64,000 bases of DNA from Plectrocnemia conspersa (lineage: Eukaryota; Arthropoda; Insecta; Trichoptera; Polycentropodidae): the NCBI GenBank assembly GCA_009617715.1, contig VTFK01000294.1:1240001-1304000 (forward strand), written 5' to 3'. Positions 13,901 to 25,923 of the stretch are shown here, piece after piece. The translations under genes were made by a program, and so were the position numbers. The notes under the pieces were generated by a model that was not told the origin of the DNA, searched no databases, and saw only the letters and a program-made list of their open reading frames with translations. How positions within the stretch are numbered: the first letter of the stretch is position 1; each line of letters opens with the position of its first letter.

Positions 13901-16900
13901 TACTTAAATTGGGCAATATCTCAAAAACTATTCTGTTTTCCTAATTTTAGACTTCATTTACTAATTCAGCACATGATTTTATATAAGCAATGACTGTCAA
14001 ATTAAGATTTATTAATAAATATATAACCTTGTAAAGTGTTCAAGCAAAATGTTCAAAGCTCTCTGGGTTTTTCATACTGAATTTCGTCTTAATTCTTCAA
14101 TGGGGACAATGAATTATTTTATTGTATATTTTTAAAATATTATTGTCTATTTTAAATATTTTATATATCTAATTATGTAAAGGTTACATATATTATTATG
14201 TTTTAAATTTAATATTGATATTCCAGTTAGCCCCTAATAGTTATGATAATAATATTATCTCTACATAAAGTATATTGTCATCCTTTTACAATAAAAATAC
14301 TTTTAAATATTGACAGATAAATGAATGTCATCTGCATAGCAAACTTGAGAAAATACGTATTTATACAACAAAATGGATCAAACATATACACGCATATCAT
14401 CCGTAAACCAAAATACAATCAATCATAAAACCAATATTACATAAGATATTGCACAAACCCTGATATTAATAAAACAATAATAAATAACGTTCTACGAAAA
14501 AATATTGATAAATGCATTACATTAGATATGCGCCTAAGATTGTATGTATCCTAATGATTGAAAAATAAATAATTATAATATCAACGTGGTAACTTTCGTG
14601 CCAATAACATAACAATGACTAAAGCCGTGTGACTAGTATATTTATTATAAATCATGCTGTAATGACGTTATCCAGACGATCAACGGTTACCACCGTACCT
14701 GCTCTGACAATTTTTGCGGTATCACCAGCAACGTGGTCACAATATTTCCGATAAACAACACCAGAAAGGACATACTCAGCACAGGAACCTATTGAATAAT
14801 TTCAACGTAAAAATACAAACATATTTTTGGATTATGGGATTCCGTATATCTCAAACAATCCTTTCTTGTGATAAAAAGAAACGTATTGTACACTGAGACA
14901 CACGGAATCTGAACAAATGTTAGCACAGAAGTAGATTCAAGTTATGTATTTAGAAATAGACCTGGAAGAGAATAGTTCTATTTTAGATTTCATAATAATA
15001 TAATGAGATCTCACCTGCCAAGTCGCCTCCGGATGAAAGCTGATGTGGAACAACGTGTAAGCGTTATACAGTTGAAACATGTAACCGGCGAATAAGAACG
15101 GAAGTAGATAGGACAATCCGCGCCACATCCAAGAGTGGAATCCTTCGATCGTAATGTCCATGTTGTGGCGAGCGCCGAGAGCTTTGAGTCGATATAGGAC
15201 ACCGCGCTGATATCGGAATTGTAAATATTGAACAACGCCTGTAAAAAAAATAAACAATTATCACCTGTTTCTCTGTAAATATTTAAGACTTTTTAATATA
15301 CTATTGTCACGTGTCATAATCAATCGGTGGATTTAAAACAGTTTTTAAAATATATAACAATATTAGATCAGATTAAAGATTAGATTAATACTATTTTAAT
15401 TGAACTATGTATTATTAATTCCCCCCGATAGCAGTTTCCTATAGCGTACTTTTTGTTACTGTCTGTCCCTTGACTTCGCTAGACTTATTCTGTGACAGGC
15501 AAAACGCCACCGCGCTATAACATTCCAAGGATATTCATCACAATACAGTATGAAAATATTTATTTTTGTATAGCTATGGAAAAAATTAAATCAAAAAGCA
15601 AATTAATGTATACGTTTTTTAATACATTATGTATACACTTTTCAGGGGGTATCAACCATTCTAATTTTTTTATAATAAAATTATTTAATTATGTAATACA
15701 TATCTATTACAAATTTAAAAAACTATTAATGAATCTTAAAATATGTTTAGATATATGATATAAGACACTTTATATCCAACATTCCAATTTTAGTGCATTT
15801 AAAATAATACATAATCTTAGCTAATTTTTTACTTCAAAATTTAAATGCAAAACCCAAATAAATATAATAATTTATTCAATATGATTGTTCCACAGAGCAA
15901 TCTGCTGAATTAAAAAAACAATTGGAAAAATGTCAAGCACCATATTATAAAATTCGAGAAGAAATACAGACAGAAGACAATAAAGAAAGCCTAGTCCCCC
16001 CTATAACGTATATTCCTATAACGAAGTTCCAATCTCTACGCTATAGGGGGGTCGACTGTACATATAATGTCATACTAGTCGAATAATTAATGAGATTATG
16101 AGGCAGACCATATATATTTAACAAACAATGACTTAAACAGGTGTCATTTATAAAAATATCTTAAAAGGATAATTACTCAAATTTGAGACATTTGTAAAAA
16201 TATTGAATTTAGAGATATTTCCATAAAAACCAAACAGCGATTAGTTTTGCATTAACAATTGAATATATTAAGATAGCATGTAAAATTAAAAACTGCAAGA
16301 AAAATAAAACTTAATTGAAATAAGAACATATTTTAAGCTATTAAGTGTATACAACATAGCAAAAAAAAAAAACAAATTTTTTTGTATTCTCATGCAATAA
16401 TACAAAAATTTCAAGTTGCTTTATCTAAACAAAATGTGAGTTGTCACTATATTTTAATAAAAAAGTATTGTATTGATTACAAATTATAAATTACAATGAC
16501 AATCGATACTTCATAAAAAAATATAATCACCAAAATCATATGTGCATCAAATGTATATGCGAACAATATCCAAGAACAATTGAAAGAAAGCGGCGGAATT
16601 AAAATAAATATATGTGATAGCTGCTTTTCATCTATTAGTCAATTTTTATATAAGTTTTTTTATGTGAATAATTATTACTGGGGAATTTTGTATGAGCTTT
16701 TTCCATCAAACCGTTGTGTATGTATATGATAATACGTACTTATATAAGCATTGAACCACATGAACTGATTCCGGAACAACTGCCATGGTTCGTTCTGTGG
16801 CCAAATCAAAAGGACTCCAGCGACGGCTGTCGATATGAAATGATGTAGCCTCCACCATCCCTTGATCCGCGAACCATTGACTTTCAATATGGATTCTCTT

Positions 16901-19900
16901 ATTGTCAAAGTGCAATAATACCACACTAGTAAGAATATTAATATTAATTCAAGAGGCCTGAAGATAAATTAAAAAAAAAAACATTAAAACATATCCATAT
17001 AATACATAACAAATTAATTTTTTTACAAAATCATTACCTAAAATTTGTTATTAAATTTATGACTGCTAAAACAAATCCTATGACGCTGAGGATGAGTTTG
17101 AACTTTTCGTATTCATCTTTATATCTAAACCTAAATAAAAAAATATTATTTTTATTTATAATTATATAAGTTCTAAATAATAGATTAAATTCTATAACGA
17201 TTCTTACTTGTCGTTTTTATTCAATATTGAAACATTGACATTTCCTAAAATGATTCGAAGGTACACACTGTTCTTTTTTGGTAACGTCTGTTCAATCTCG
17301 TGTAGTTGTGCATTTCTTTTCATCAAATCTTTTTCGAGAGCGGCGAGTTTTTCATCGTTTTTCGCATTCAACCCTGTTTTCTCCAGCCTAAAATGCATAA
17401 TAGATTAGATCTCGTCGATAATGGATTAAATAATAATTAAATCTATGCAACCGACTTCTTCAAAGTGCTGTTGATGATTGACATTCGATACCGTTGATGC
17501 TGTATGTCTTTCAAGCATTTCGCCTGCAGGTCGCCGATCTCATCCAACTTTCCTACATATTCCCTGTTGGTCGTCTGTGAAAAAATAAATAAACGGTTTA
17601 TCTTAATTGATTTGAGTACACCTTTGACATTCGCCTACATATAGTGTTCGGTTAGACATAATTTTCTTATCAGTAGATTATTAACTTATGTGGCGTTGTT
17701 ATTTTATTACATAATGACTCAAAAATTGATATGACGTTATCGGCTTGTCGTTGCTATAAGTCAATAATTATGTAATAATATAATATATGACATGACAAGT
17801 GTAATAAAAAAGTATTTTTTTTACTTTTAATTAATTTTATATATTTAAGTTGTAGGATTTAAGTCAATTAGACATTTATTACTTCAAAGCTTAAACTAAT
17901 AAAATAATTAAGTTGCAGCCTTTAAAATTTCAACATTATCAGATTCCAATGAAAACGTATTAGTTATTATTGCCAACTAATTAAATGATAATTTTAAGAT
18001 TGTTTGTTGATTTTGTGTACGAACATATGTAACAAAATCGTGCATGCAATTTTAAGAAACTACCTAACAAATGTCTGTGATTTCACATTTTGGCAATAAT
18101 CGTTTATTGCAATCGATAGTAGAATAAACCAAATCTTCAGGTCATTTGTATTGGTTTTGCGAGATTTTAGAATGATCTTATCAATTATCATAACCCTAAC
18201 CAAGATCTTTAAAGTTAATCAGATGTAACATACATTTACTGGATTTTGTTATATATATTTTAATCCCATCAAACGTACAACTAAAACATAATTTATTTTT
18301 AACGCATATTATCCTGCAAAAGTTATACTATTACAATAGAAGGTATTTATAAATTTGCCTATATTATTATAGTTTATATAAAAAATATAAAATATATAGA
18401 TTTATGGTAGGGATTATGATTAAATTGTTAGTAAAACAAATAGATATAATAATTTAAGTATGAGGATATGTCAAATGAAAATTCATGACATGTAAATTGT
18501 CAGCATAAATTGTACGAGTGACGCGCTTATTTGTCCATGATCTTGAGAAAAATTTTTAATCCAAGTTTTAGAACTTTATAGTCCACTTGGTGTAGTTACA
18601 GACTTCATCATCCATTTTCAAACTATATGTAATACTACTGAGAAGAAGTGAAGCGGTAGTTAAGAATATCTGCACGTATATGTATCTTCTTGCCGTAATT
18701 CGCAAGATTTGGCACCTTTGAACCGCTCAAAAAAGCGATGAAAAAAAGAGGTTCAGGTCCAGAAAGAGGTGTAACAGGCAGTGAATTTTCTAGAGAGATT
18801 CTTACGCTTTCTAGAACTCTGCACGGTGATTCAGATTTATCCGCATCTCACCTCTAAAGGGCTAATACATCTTTTACTATTAATTATTATTAAAGATGAA
18901 TAAGAAATGAGTGAGTAGTGAGTTAATTTTACGTATATTTCATTTATAGTAAATAATAGAAAAAACAGCGATTCCTCAACGTTTTATTGTTTTAATTTAT
19001 TTTACTACTTGTTTGTATTAATGTTTTAATAATTTATTTTAACACTTATCTATTATAAAATTTCGTTAATTTATTTTACATATTTTTTTACGTATGATTC
19101 GGCTTTTGTGGATTTTTTTTATATCAATTCAGAGGCGCTCTGGTATGTTAATTTATTTCGTACTCTTCAATTTATTGGTATTATTTTCTATAGTAATCAT
19201 TTACATAAAATCAAATTTAAAAAAAATATTATATAAATATGTTTTTTAATTATTTTTTCTCCAGTCATATATGTAAATATACAACTATCTGGGGTACCTA
19301 AAAACAGTGAAATATCGATCACCGTACATGTACGGCAATACCGTTCAAAAGGTTAATATCATATATTATATGTATATGAAGTATTGTTAAAGATTTTTTT
19401 GCAATATGTTAAAATGTATTTTTTTGCATTTTATCATTAGATTGGACACACAGCATTATCTTCGATCTTTATCGCACAAAATCTCATGTGTGATAAATGG
19501 ATGCGCTGTGACCAAAAGGTAAAAGGTTATATTAAATGTATTTATACTGCAGTTTACAAAAACAATTTACCGAGTGGGATGTGATTGCATATTTATATAT
19601 ATAAAAAAATCAATATTTGATTTAGTATTTTTTTGCAAATAGAATACAATTCTTTTTTTGTTCTTATATAAAATTCTTTCATTAAATTCCACTTGAAGAG
19701 AATCTCATTTAATCAATCAATAAATTATTGTTAAGCTACCCACCTAATAAGATTCAGCAAATGGTGTTATTATCCAATTGTACTTTTTGTCTTCGTTTCA
19801 GTTGTAGAAATATGTGTTGAAATGCGATTACGAAAAACACTCATAATTGAAGTCAAGAATGATTTTCAGGTGGTAAAAAATAAGAAAAATATGTATTTTT

Positions 19901-20521
19901 TACTTCAACAAAATATAAAACATTACAAACATAGAGTGTTAAGATTTAGAGACACATTATAATTGGGATTTATGATTTATATCAATATTAGTAGATATTT
20001 TGTGTAGTGGCATGACCACCTACTTCTCCAAGTATGTGGTTGCGCCACTATTCTACATCTTCAATGCGATGTGTTCATTTGAAAAATATATCCAGTCAGC
20101 CTGGTCCGCCATCTTGTTTCAAAATGGCGGCTTAACAAACACAAAAAATCGTAGCTCTGGTAATAAAATTGATGTTCATAATTATTTATTCGTAACTTTT
20201 TTTTTTAATTTAAAATATTTTAGACCGTAATCTACTTGATTTTTACTTTAATAATAAAAAATGTTGTAACAATTAAAATTCGACACAGATATTTAAAAAA
20301 CGATCGAGATGTTATTTTTGTTTTTATTAAGTGAGCATTCGGGTAAGGTGTCGCTTCTCATATCGGAAGGTGAAATCGGTCGAAATGTGTGACGTTCGAG
20401 AAAGGTGTCGCGTTGCGCGCTACGAAATGACATGACAGAAATCGGCGTTAGATCTTACCTCGAGCCCCTTGTAGTCAGAGACGAGATCGTCCCATTCGCG
20501 CAGGCACTCGTCGTACTCCAT
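10930..20521 (-). CDS. TMEM120: TMEM120 family multipass membrane protein (TACAN/NET29 orthologue)
   Basis: Exons in coding order: 20,459-20,521; 17,456-17,574; 17,208-17,387; 17,038-17,130; 16,740-16,957; 15,015-15,238; then 14,699-14,788 or 11,245-11,403; then 10,930-10,980. Using one of the two alternative exons gives 345 or 368 residues, against about 343 in vertebrates. The protein opens [19 protein letters not shown], followed by a Lys/Glu/Leu-rich coiled-coil region and several membrane segments. Diagnostic blocks are [39 protein letters not shown] and [16 protein letters not shown]. Family members lie in the nuclear envelope and endoplasmic reticulum, affect adipocyte differentiation, bind coenzyme A and resemble fatty-acid elongases in fold; a mechanosensitive channel role is disputed. 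Intron 1 is 2.9 kb. The identification is firm; the use of both alternative exons is inferred. Confidence 0.92.
11245..11403 (-). CDS. TMEM120: Alternative penultimate exon (7b) of TMEM120
   Basis: This 159-base exon has an aattag acceptor and a gtatga donor, phase 0 at both ends, and encodes 53 residues beginning [20 protein letters not shown]. The exon at 14,699-14,788 (90 bases, phase 0 at both ends) begins [20 protein letters not shown], so the two are homologous. Each can join the preceding exon (ending ATWQ) and the last exon (GEGKKQKS...). Family length fits use of only one at a time. Version 7b adds a longer basic cytosolic tail ([20 protein letters not shown]). Confidence 0.75.
11404..14698 (-). 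other. Intron between the alternative TMEM120 exons
   Basis: About 3.3 kb of AT-rich DNA. Nothing coding was recognised. Near 14,073-14,088 it carries the 16-mer catactgaatttcgtc(t), which recurs inverted at 27,617-27,632 and marks a dispersed repeat. Confidence 0.5.
15993..16060. repeat. Short hairpin-forming repeat, possibly a pogo/Tc1-derived miniature element
   Basis: The left part reads agtcccccctataacg (15,993-16,008) and the right part cgctataggggggtcgact (16,039-16,057); they pair over most of their length around a roughly 30-base loop. The right edge ends in gactg followed by TA. The words resemble pogo-type ends, but the element is tiny and the left end is imperfect. Confidence 0.3.
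17575..20458 (-). other. TMEM120 intron 1
   Basis: 2.9 kb intron separating the 21-residue first coding exon from the coiled-coil exons. It contains an imperfect 46-base hairpin (20,005-20,050) and an inverted repeat ccgccat...atggcgg at about 20,106-20,132, likely a small mobile-element remnant. No nested gene was recognised. Confidence 0.5.
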
Positions 20522-20652
20522 GTTAACAGCTGAGCGCTGAAATCACTCGACGCCGCGCGAACTGACTGATCCTACACCGTCGGTGTTGCCATAATGGTGT
20601 GCGTAGCTTCGAGAACGATCCGATAGCATACCCAAATAATATATGAAAGAGC

Positions 20653-20699
20653 TAAAATATTTATTAGCTAACAAATATTGTTAGCTAATAAATATTTTA
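20653..20699. repeat. Perfect 21-base-pair inverted repeat upstream of TMEM120
   Basis: The left stem occupies 20,653-20,673 and the right stem 20,679-20,699 with a 5-base loop (aatat); I found no mismatch. It lies about 130 bases upstream of the TMEM120 start codon. It could be a short palindromic mobile element or a hairpin in the promoter. Confidence 0.7.
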
Positions 20700-21139
20700 A
20701 GTAATCGTTAATTAAATAAATAATTTAATAAATCAATATCGAGAAAATTTTCAGAGATGCAAATTTTTTAAATTTAAAGTTTTTAGATTTAAGCACGATC
20801 TAGAAATTAGTATTGCAATTTACACAAATTTATTATCCTTAAAACTTAACAGAAAATATGTTTAGTTTTTAAAAATATCAAGAGGTTTTTTATCTTTCCG
20901 AAAATTTTTTTTTTTGTATATATTTATGGTTACAGTGTTTTTTAAAAGTGGAACAAACTAAAACAAAACCTGCACAGCAGATCAGTGATATACGTCGGTA
21001 AATAATACTTTATTGACTTCAAATCCTATATAAACCATGGTGAACTCCAATTTTTTTCATGTCTGGGAGATAGAGAATTTTAATTTTAATCGATCATCAG
21101 AGATTACGGTTTCAAAGATTTTTCTATAACATAATAATA

Positions 21140-21300
21140 AATAAGTTATCGAGTTAAGTCGTGCATAGTGACATCTATCGATTGTAAACTGTATTTTTTG
21201 CTATCTCACTACTTAGCAGTTATTCATTGAGTTTACCCTGTTATAACCCAATGGACTAACACCTGTTATAATGCAACGAAAAATTTACAATAAATAAATA
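21140..21300 (+). repeat. Dispersed SINE-like repeat, copy B
   Basis: Matches 8,216-8,445 in ordered words (tcgag..aagtcgtg, acatctatcgat, ctacttagcagtt, gtttaccctgttat, aatgcaacg, tacaataaataaat). It is shorter in the centre. The A/T-rich tail ends in repeated ataa units. Confidence 0.4.
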
Positions 21301-24300
21301 AATATAATCAACAATTGTTTTTTTTTTTTTTAAATTATAAGCAAATATGAATAGTCTATGTTAGACATTGTGCATTCAATTTTCAACGATTTATATTTAT
21401 TGCTGTTATGAAAATTGTTTGAAATGTAATGGCTTACTTTTTCAGAAAAAAATAAATCGCGTTAAAGGAACATGAGCACCCAAAAGATTATTTTTTTCAA
21501 TGTTAAATGAAAAACCGATAACAATAGTTTGAGCCAAAAAACTTGCTAATGATAAAGGAACATTGAACATAGGAAATTTAAGTTAAAAGGAACATTAGAA
21601 ATAAATTCAATATCTTTAATTACGGTTTTCGAAAACCATGGTTTTAGAGGAAAATATTTGCATTTAAACTTATCGGATATGACACAGACAATTTCAGTGT
21701 TATTTTAGGTAAAATATAAAATGCTCTATAAAAGTCTATTGAGGAATTCTTAATATTTTTAGTCCATAATTTAGTAATTCACGCAATCAATGGTGAGAGA
21801 ACCATTTAAATGATTTACCGCAATTGCAGCTTTAAATTATTTTACAAGTATTGTACATCATTTTAAAACCAAACTCAAATTTAAACATAGACAAAAAATT
21901 TATAAAATGCGAAAAATTATACATTAAGCTGTTTATTTTATATATTTTTTCTTTACAGTGCTGCCTTTAGGCTGAAACATGCACCTAAGCAATACAAGAT
22001 AGCTGATGGAATTATGAATAAAAAAACAAGAAAACAGACAGAAAATGTCACTTTATATATGTATATACATACATAGGTTAATATTGGTTCTTGAAGTTAT
22101 TTTTGAGTTATTTGGGAAACTACTTATTTAACACCTCAAACCAATTCTTGATGACAAACAGCTAATTCCGTCTTACAGTTGGCCTTCTGGAAAGACAAGT
22201 TCATCATATTAAGTGTTATTGATAATATTACTGGACATCGCTCTTAAGGTAAAGAGCACGGAGCTAGTATTTAAAATAGAAAACTTTTACATAAACCATA
22301 TATTGTAGTTTGTTATAGATACTTTAGAGGCAAACATGCGATAATTTAGTTTAAATATAGCCACGTTTTAGTTAAATTTCCAACAGTCATTTGTGTGGTG
22401 AAAGTACCGCAATACAATAAACTCGATTTTAAAAAAACTGTTAGAGAATAAATCAGTGACGGGGTTTATTAAAGAAAGGTTCTGAAAAAAATAGTTTTTT
22501 GGCTATAAGGAAATTCAAACTTTAAATTAATATTCTCCAGATTCTTTTTATATAATATTTACTCTATGAATAGCATTAAAATAACTTTTTTTATAGTTTA
22601 ACGGTTAAAAAAATATTAAATTATTTTTTATAAAATAAAAAAAATAATTGAAAATAGTTCGCATGATTAGTTTTTAACAGCTCAACAAAGTATGTCTTTT
22701 TGCATTCGATTTGTTTTTTTTTTATTTTATCTAAAAAACGGCACGTGTATTTTAAATTGTTTATTGTTGAACGTTGAATGTTGAATTAAACATTTTAGTT
22801 GACTGAAAAGAGTCGCAAATAAAATCACCTGTGATGTACTTAAACAACTCATTAATTATTCAAAGATATCTAAACATTATCAAATACTTGTACTTTAAAA
22901 AATGTACATATAACTGTAATGTATTATTTAAAAAAAATTAAATTCATACTTACATTACTCAGAAGTTTATTTTTTGTGACACCAATCACAATCTATTAAA
23001 ATTCCTAAATGTTTATCTTGTAAGCAAAACAACCATAAAACAAGGTATCTTATACACATACAGGATGACCCAAAAAATCTAAACATTTTTCTTATTCTCA
23101 AACCTCCAACTGTTAATAGATAAATCTAGTTATACATATTTTATAACCTTTGCTTAATGCTTTATTATAATTAAAAATCACTTTTTTATTTGGCAGCTAT
23201 TCTGATTTTTGTATTTATTTTCTATAGAATTTTCAATTAATATTTTGGGCTAACATGTACATACATACATTGTACATGCTTATATCAAAATCTAATATGT
23301 AAAACAATACAGCGACGTCAACGTCATAAATAAATAAGGTCAAATAGATTTCCTGTATCTTGGAAAATCTAATTTTGATATGCCCCAAAGTACATAGTGT
23401 TTTTTAATATTTTTATCACTAGAATACAACAATAAAACACTCTACAGATATACTAACCTTTTTACTATTAGTATATTATAATATATCAGTCATTGAATTA
23501 AACATCAGAAGATTATGCTGATTGTATTATCTCTAGTTGATAAATAATCTCCAATGGTCATCAACATTTGTTTTATATACAAAAAATACAAATAAAATTT
23601 AAAATAATAAAGAGCCGTTATATGTTACACGTGTTTACAAGATTTCGATTGTTTATATCTACACCTCAATAGGAAATGTTTTAAAAACACGATCTCGATG
23701 CATGTTGAGAGCACATTTGTAAACTAAATGACCAAGTTCATGGATCTATCTCGGAGTGAATCAGAATTTCAAATCGTTTACAGATCTTCAAAACAACCTT
23801 CCAAAAACGTTTTGATTATTTGAATATACGATATAAATAGGGTCGAGGTGGGATCAGGATTTATGAGAGGACAAAGGAGGACTCGTATCTTATATGAAAT
23901 ATTATTTTATGAAATTGTAAGCATAGCATATTTCTTTAATTTGAATGTTATTTAGGCAGATATATGATTTATATATACACCTCATAAATATGAGATTCGG
24001 AAAAGCTTCTAATTTTTTTTTATGTATCTGTTAAACTCAATAGAAAAAAAATACCAGTGGCAAATGTCATATTTTGTTTATAGCTGTTAGACACGTACAT
24101 AGCCGAATCAATCCAAATTCTTCTGGACGCTTAAACCAATTTTGTTAATATGTATTGTATTTCTTAGGCTACCTATTACACGAACGCTTTGAATCCATTT
24201 ACAATCAGTTCAGCTACATTAGAGAGTCCAGGTAAATGATAATTTAGTTTAAAGTTAATTTTCATACAGTAATAGAAATTTTGTTTTCACTTGGGTACAA

Positions 24301-24559
24301 TAAATGCAAAGAGATTTTAACACTTGACCAACAGTCAGATCATACAATTTCATCTTCATAGACAATCATCCAACCATTTATACAGGTGATCCAAGTCGAG
24401 TTTCCTATGTTGGCAGCACTGTAAATAAGACTCCCTCTAATGCATTTTGCACCTGGACCGTATAAAATTCAGATAACACAAGAATTTACACAGATTGGGT
24501 GTTAGAGCAGCAGCAAATTGATGCTGATTTTTCAAAGCAAAATAGACTATTACAAGACT

Positions 24560-25260
24560 GTTAGGTGCGCATTGTGGTCAGGCAGTGTCATTAGGCCTTG
24601 CTTTTTTGAAAACGATAAATGTCGGACTGTAACAGTCAGCGCTATGAGCTTGATAACCGATTATTTTTGCCGCGAAATCAAGGATATTGATGTGTAATAC
24701 TCGTGGTTCTAATAAGACGGCTGCCAAGACGATGCGACTAAACACCGTTGGATTTTTTTGTGACAAATTTGAAACGTTGGAGCACCTAAAAACCAAGTTA
24801 TAACTGAGATACCACCTAAAATGAACGCAAAAGGCTGCTGCAAAAGGTCGCAATATTTCACATTTTGGTGACATCAACTGGAGGCCAAGATCATGCGATT
24901 TAACGTCGTTAAATTTTTTGTGAGGTTACGCCAAGAGTTGTATCTACGCCAACAAACCGAAACGCTGGAGCACCTAAAAACCAAAATCCGGTAAGTTATA
25001 GCCGAGATACCGCCCGAAATGTACGAAAAATCACCGAAAGGATCGGCTGCTGCAAAAGGTCCAGCGGTGGCTATTTAATTGATACTATTTTTCATAAATA
25101 TTTAAATATATAAAATGTTCCATTAATAAAAAAATCTAAATATGTCATTAAATATGTATGTTTTTTAAAGTTCAGAAACTGAAATTGGATCAACCTTTAC
25201 ATACTGGCTCAGTTTAGTTACCTAAAAATTGTTCTACAATTATCATCATCACCCTTTATT
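24560..25260 (+). repeat. Dispersed repeat with internal tandem duplication
   Basis: Two related units follow each other. Each contains ggagcacctaaaaacca, gttata.c.gagataccacc/gcc and ggctgctgcaaaaggtc (first unit about 24,720-24,860, second about 24,890-25,070). The second unit and its downstream flank (gatcggctgctgcaaaaggt, then ttaattgata, and later attacctaaaaat.gtt.tacaat) also match 51,800-52,090. The minus-strand 99-codon frame at 24,578-24,877 lies within this repeat and is not regarded as a gene. Confidence 0.6.
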
Positions 25261-25923
25261 ATTCTACGAAGTCGTTTTATGTGTTTGTGTTTACTTTATT
25301 TACTTTTAAGAACTGAATATATGACATGATTTATTACAGTTATACATATGTATATAATTTTTATTTATATTTTAAGATTAGGTATAATGTAAGAAGTAGT
25401 TCATTATTTGACTGACTCTCAGATACACGTATACAAATATAGTATTCAATTAAACACACTAGACATATTACCATGATTAAAAAACGTAAATACAATTCAT
25501 ACGGTTTAAACAGGTGTTATTTATTTTGGTTGCGAATTTCAAGACATGTTGTTTTTGTTAATATTTTTTTAGATCACAAAAACAATATAGATTGCATATA
25601 TTATTAGTATATAACATTTTCATAGGACTACTAGTTTTTATTATGCCTAAATTTATAATACCAATTTGTTTACAATTTTTTATTGTGAATACATTAACAT
25701 TATTTACACATGCGTGTATAACGCGTACACGTGTATCCACTTAAAATAAATTATTATTTAATTTAATAATCAATTAATAAAAAATCACGCACCCTCCATG
25801 GTCGTTCTCTGATATACGATGCAGCATATACTAGGTGATTGAGATTTCTGTCACTCTGTATTGAGCATTTGATTAAACTGCTCGGATCGTTCGTTACCCG
25901 GATCAATTTAATCTTTTATAAAG

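Larger units (their letters stand above)
20522..25923. other. Intergenic region between TMEM120 and the P450 gene
   Basis: 5.4 kb holding the TMEM120 promoter region (CpG-richer to about 20,620), a perfect 21-base-pair hairpin at 20,653-20,699, a SINE-like repeat at 21,140-21,300 and a tandemly duplicated repeat at 24,560-25,260. The rest is AT-rich with no gene seen. Confidence 0.5.

Noticed and set aside
14937..15257. Independent 106-codon gene on the minus strand
   Set aside because: The sequence is exon 6 of TMEM120 read through its splice sites into both introns.
20106..20132. gccatcttg...atggcggc as a YY1 promoter site pair
   Set aside because: The two sites form an inverted repeat within an intron, far from a start codon, and fit a small transposon remnant better.
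24578..24877. 99-codon minus-strand frame
   Set aside because: It falls wholly inside a duplicated dispersed repeat, and the second repeat unit does not keep the frame open.
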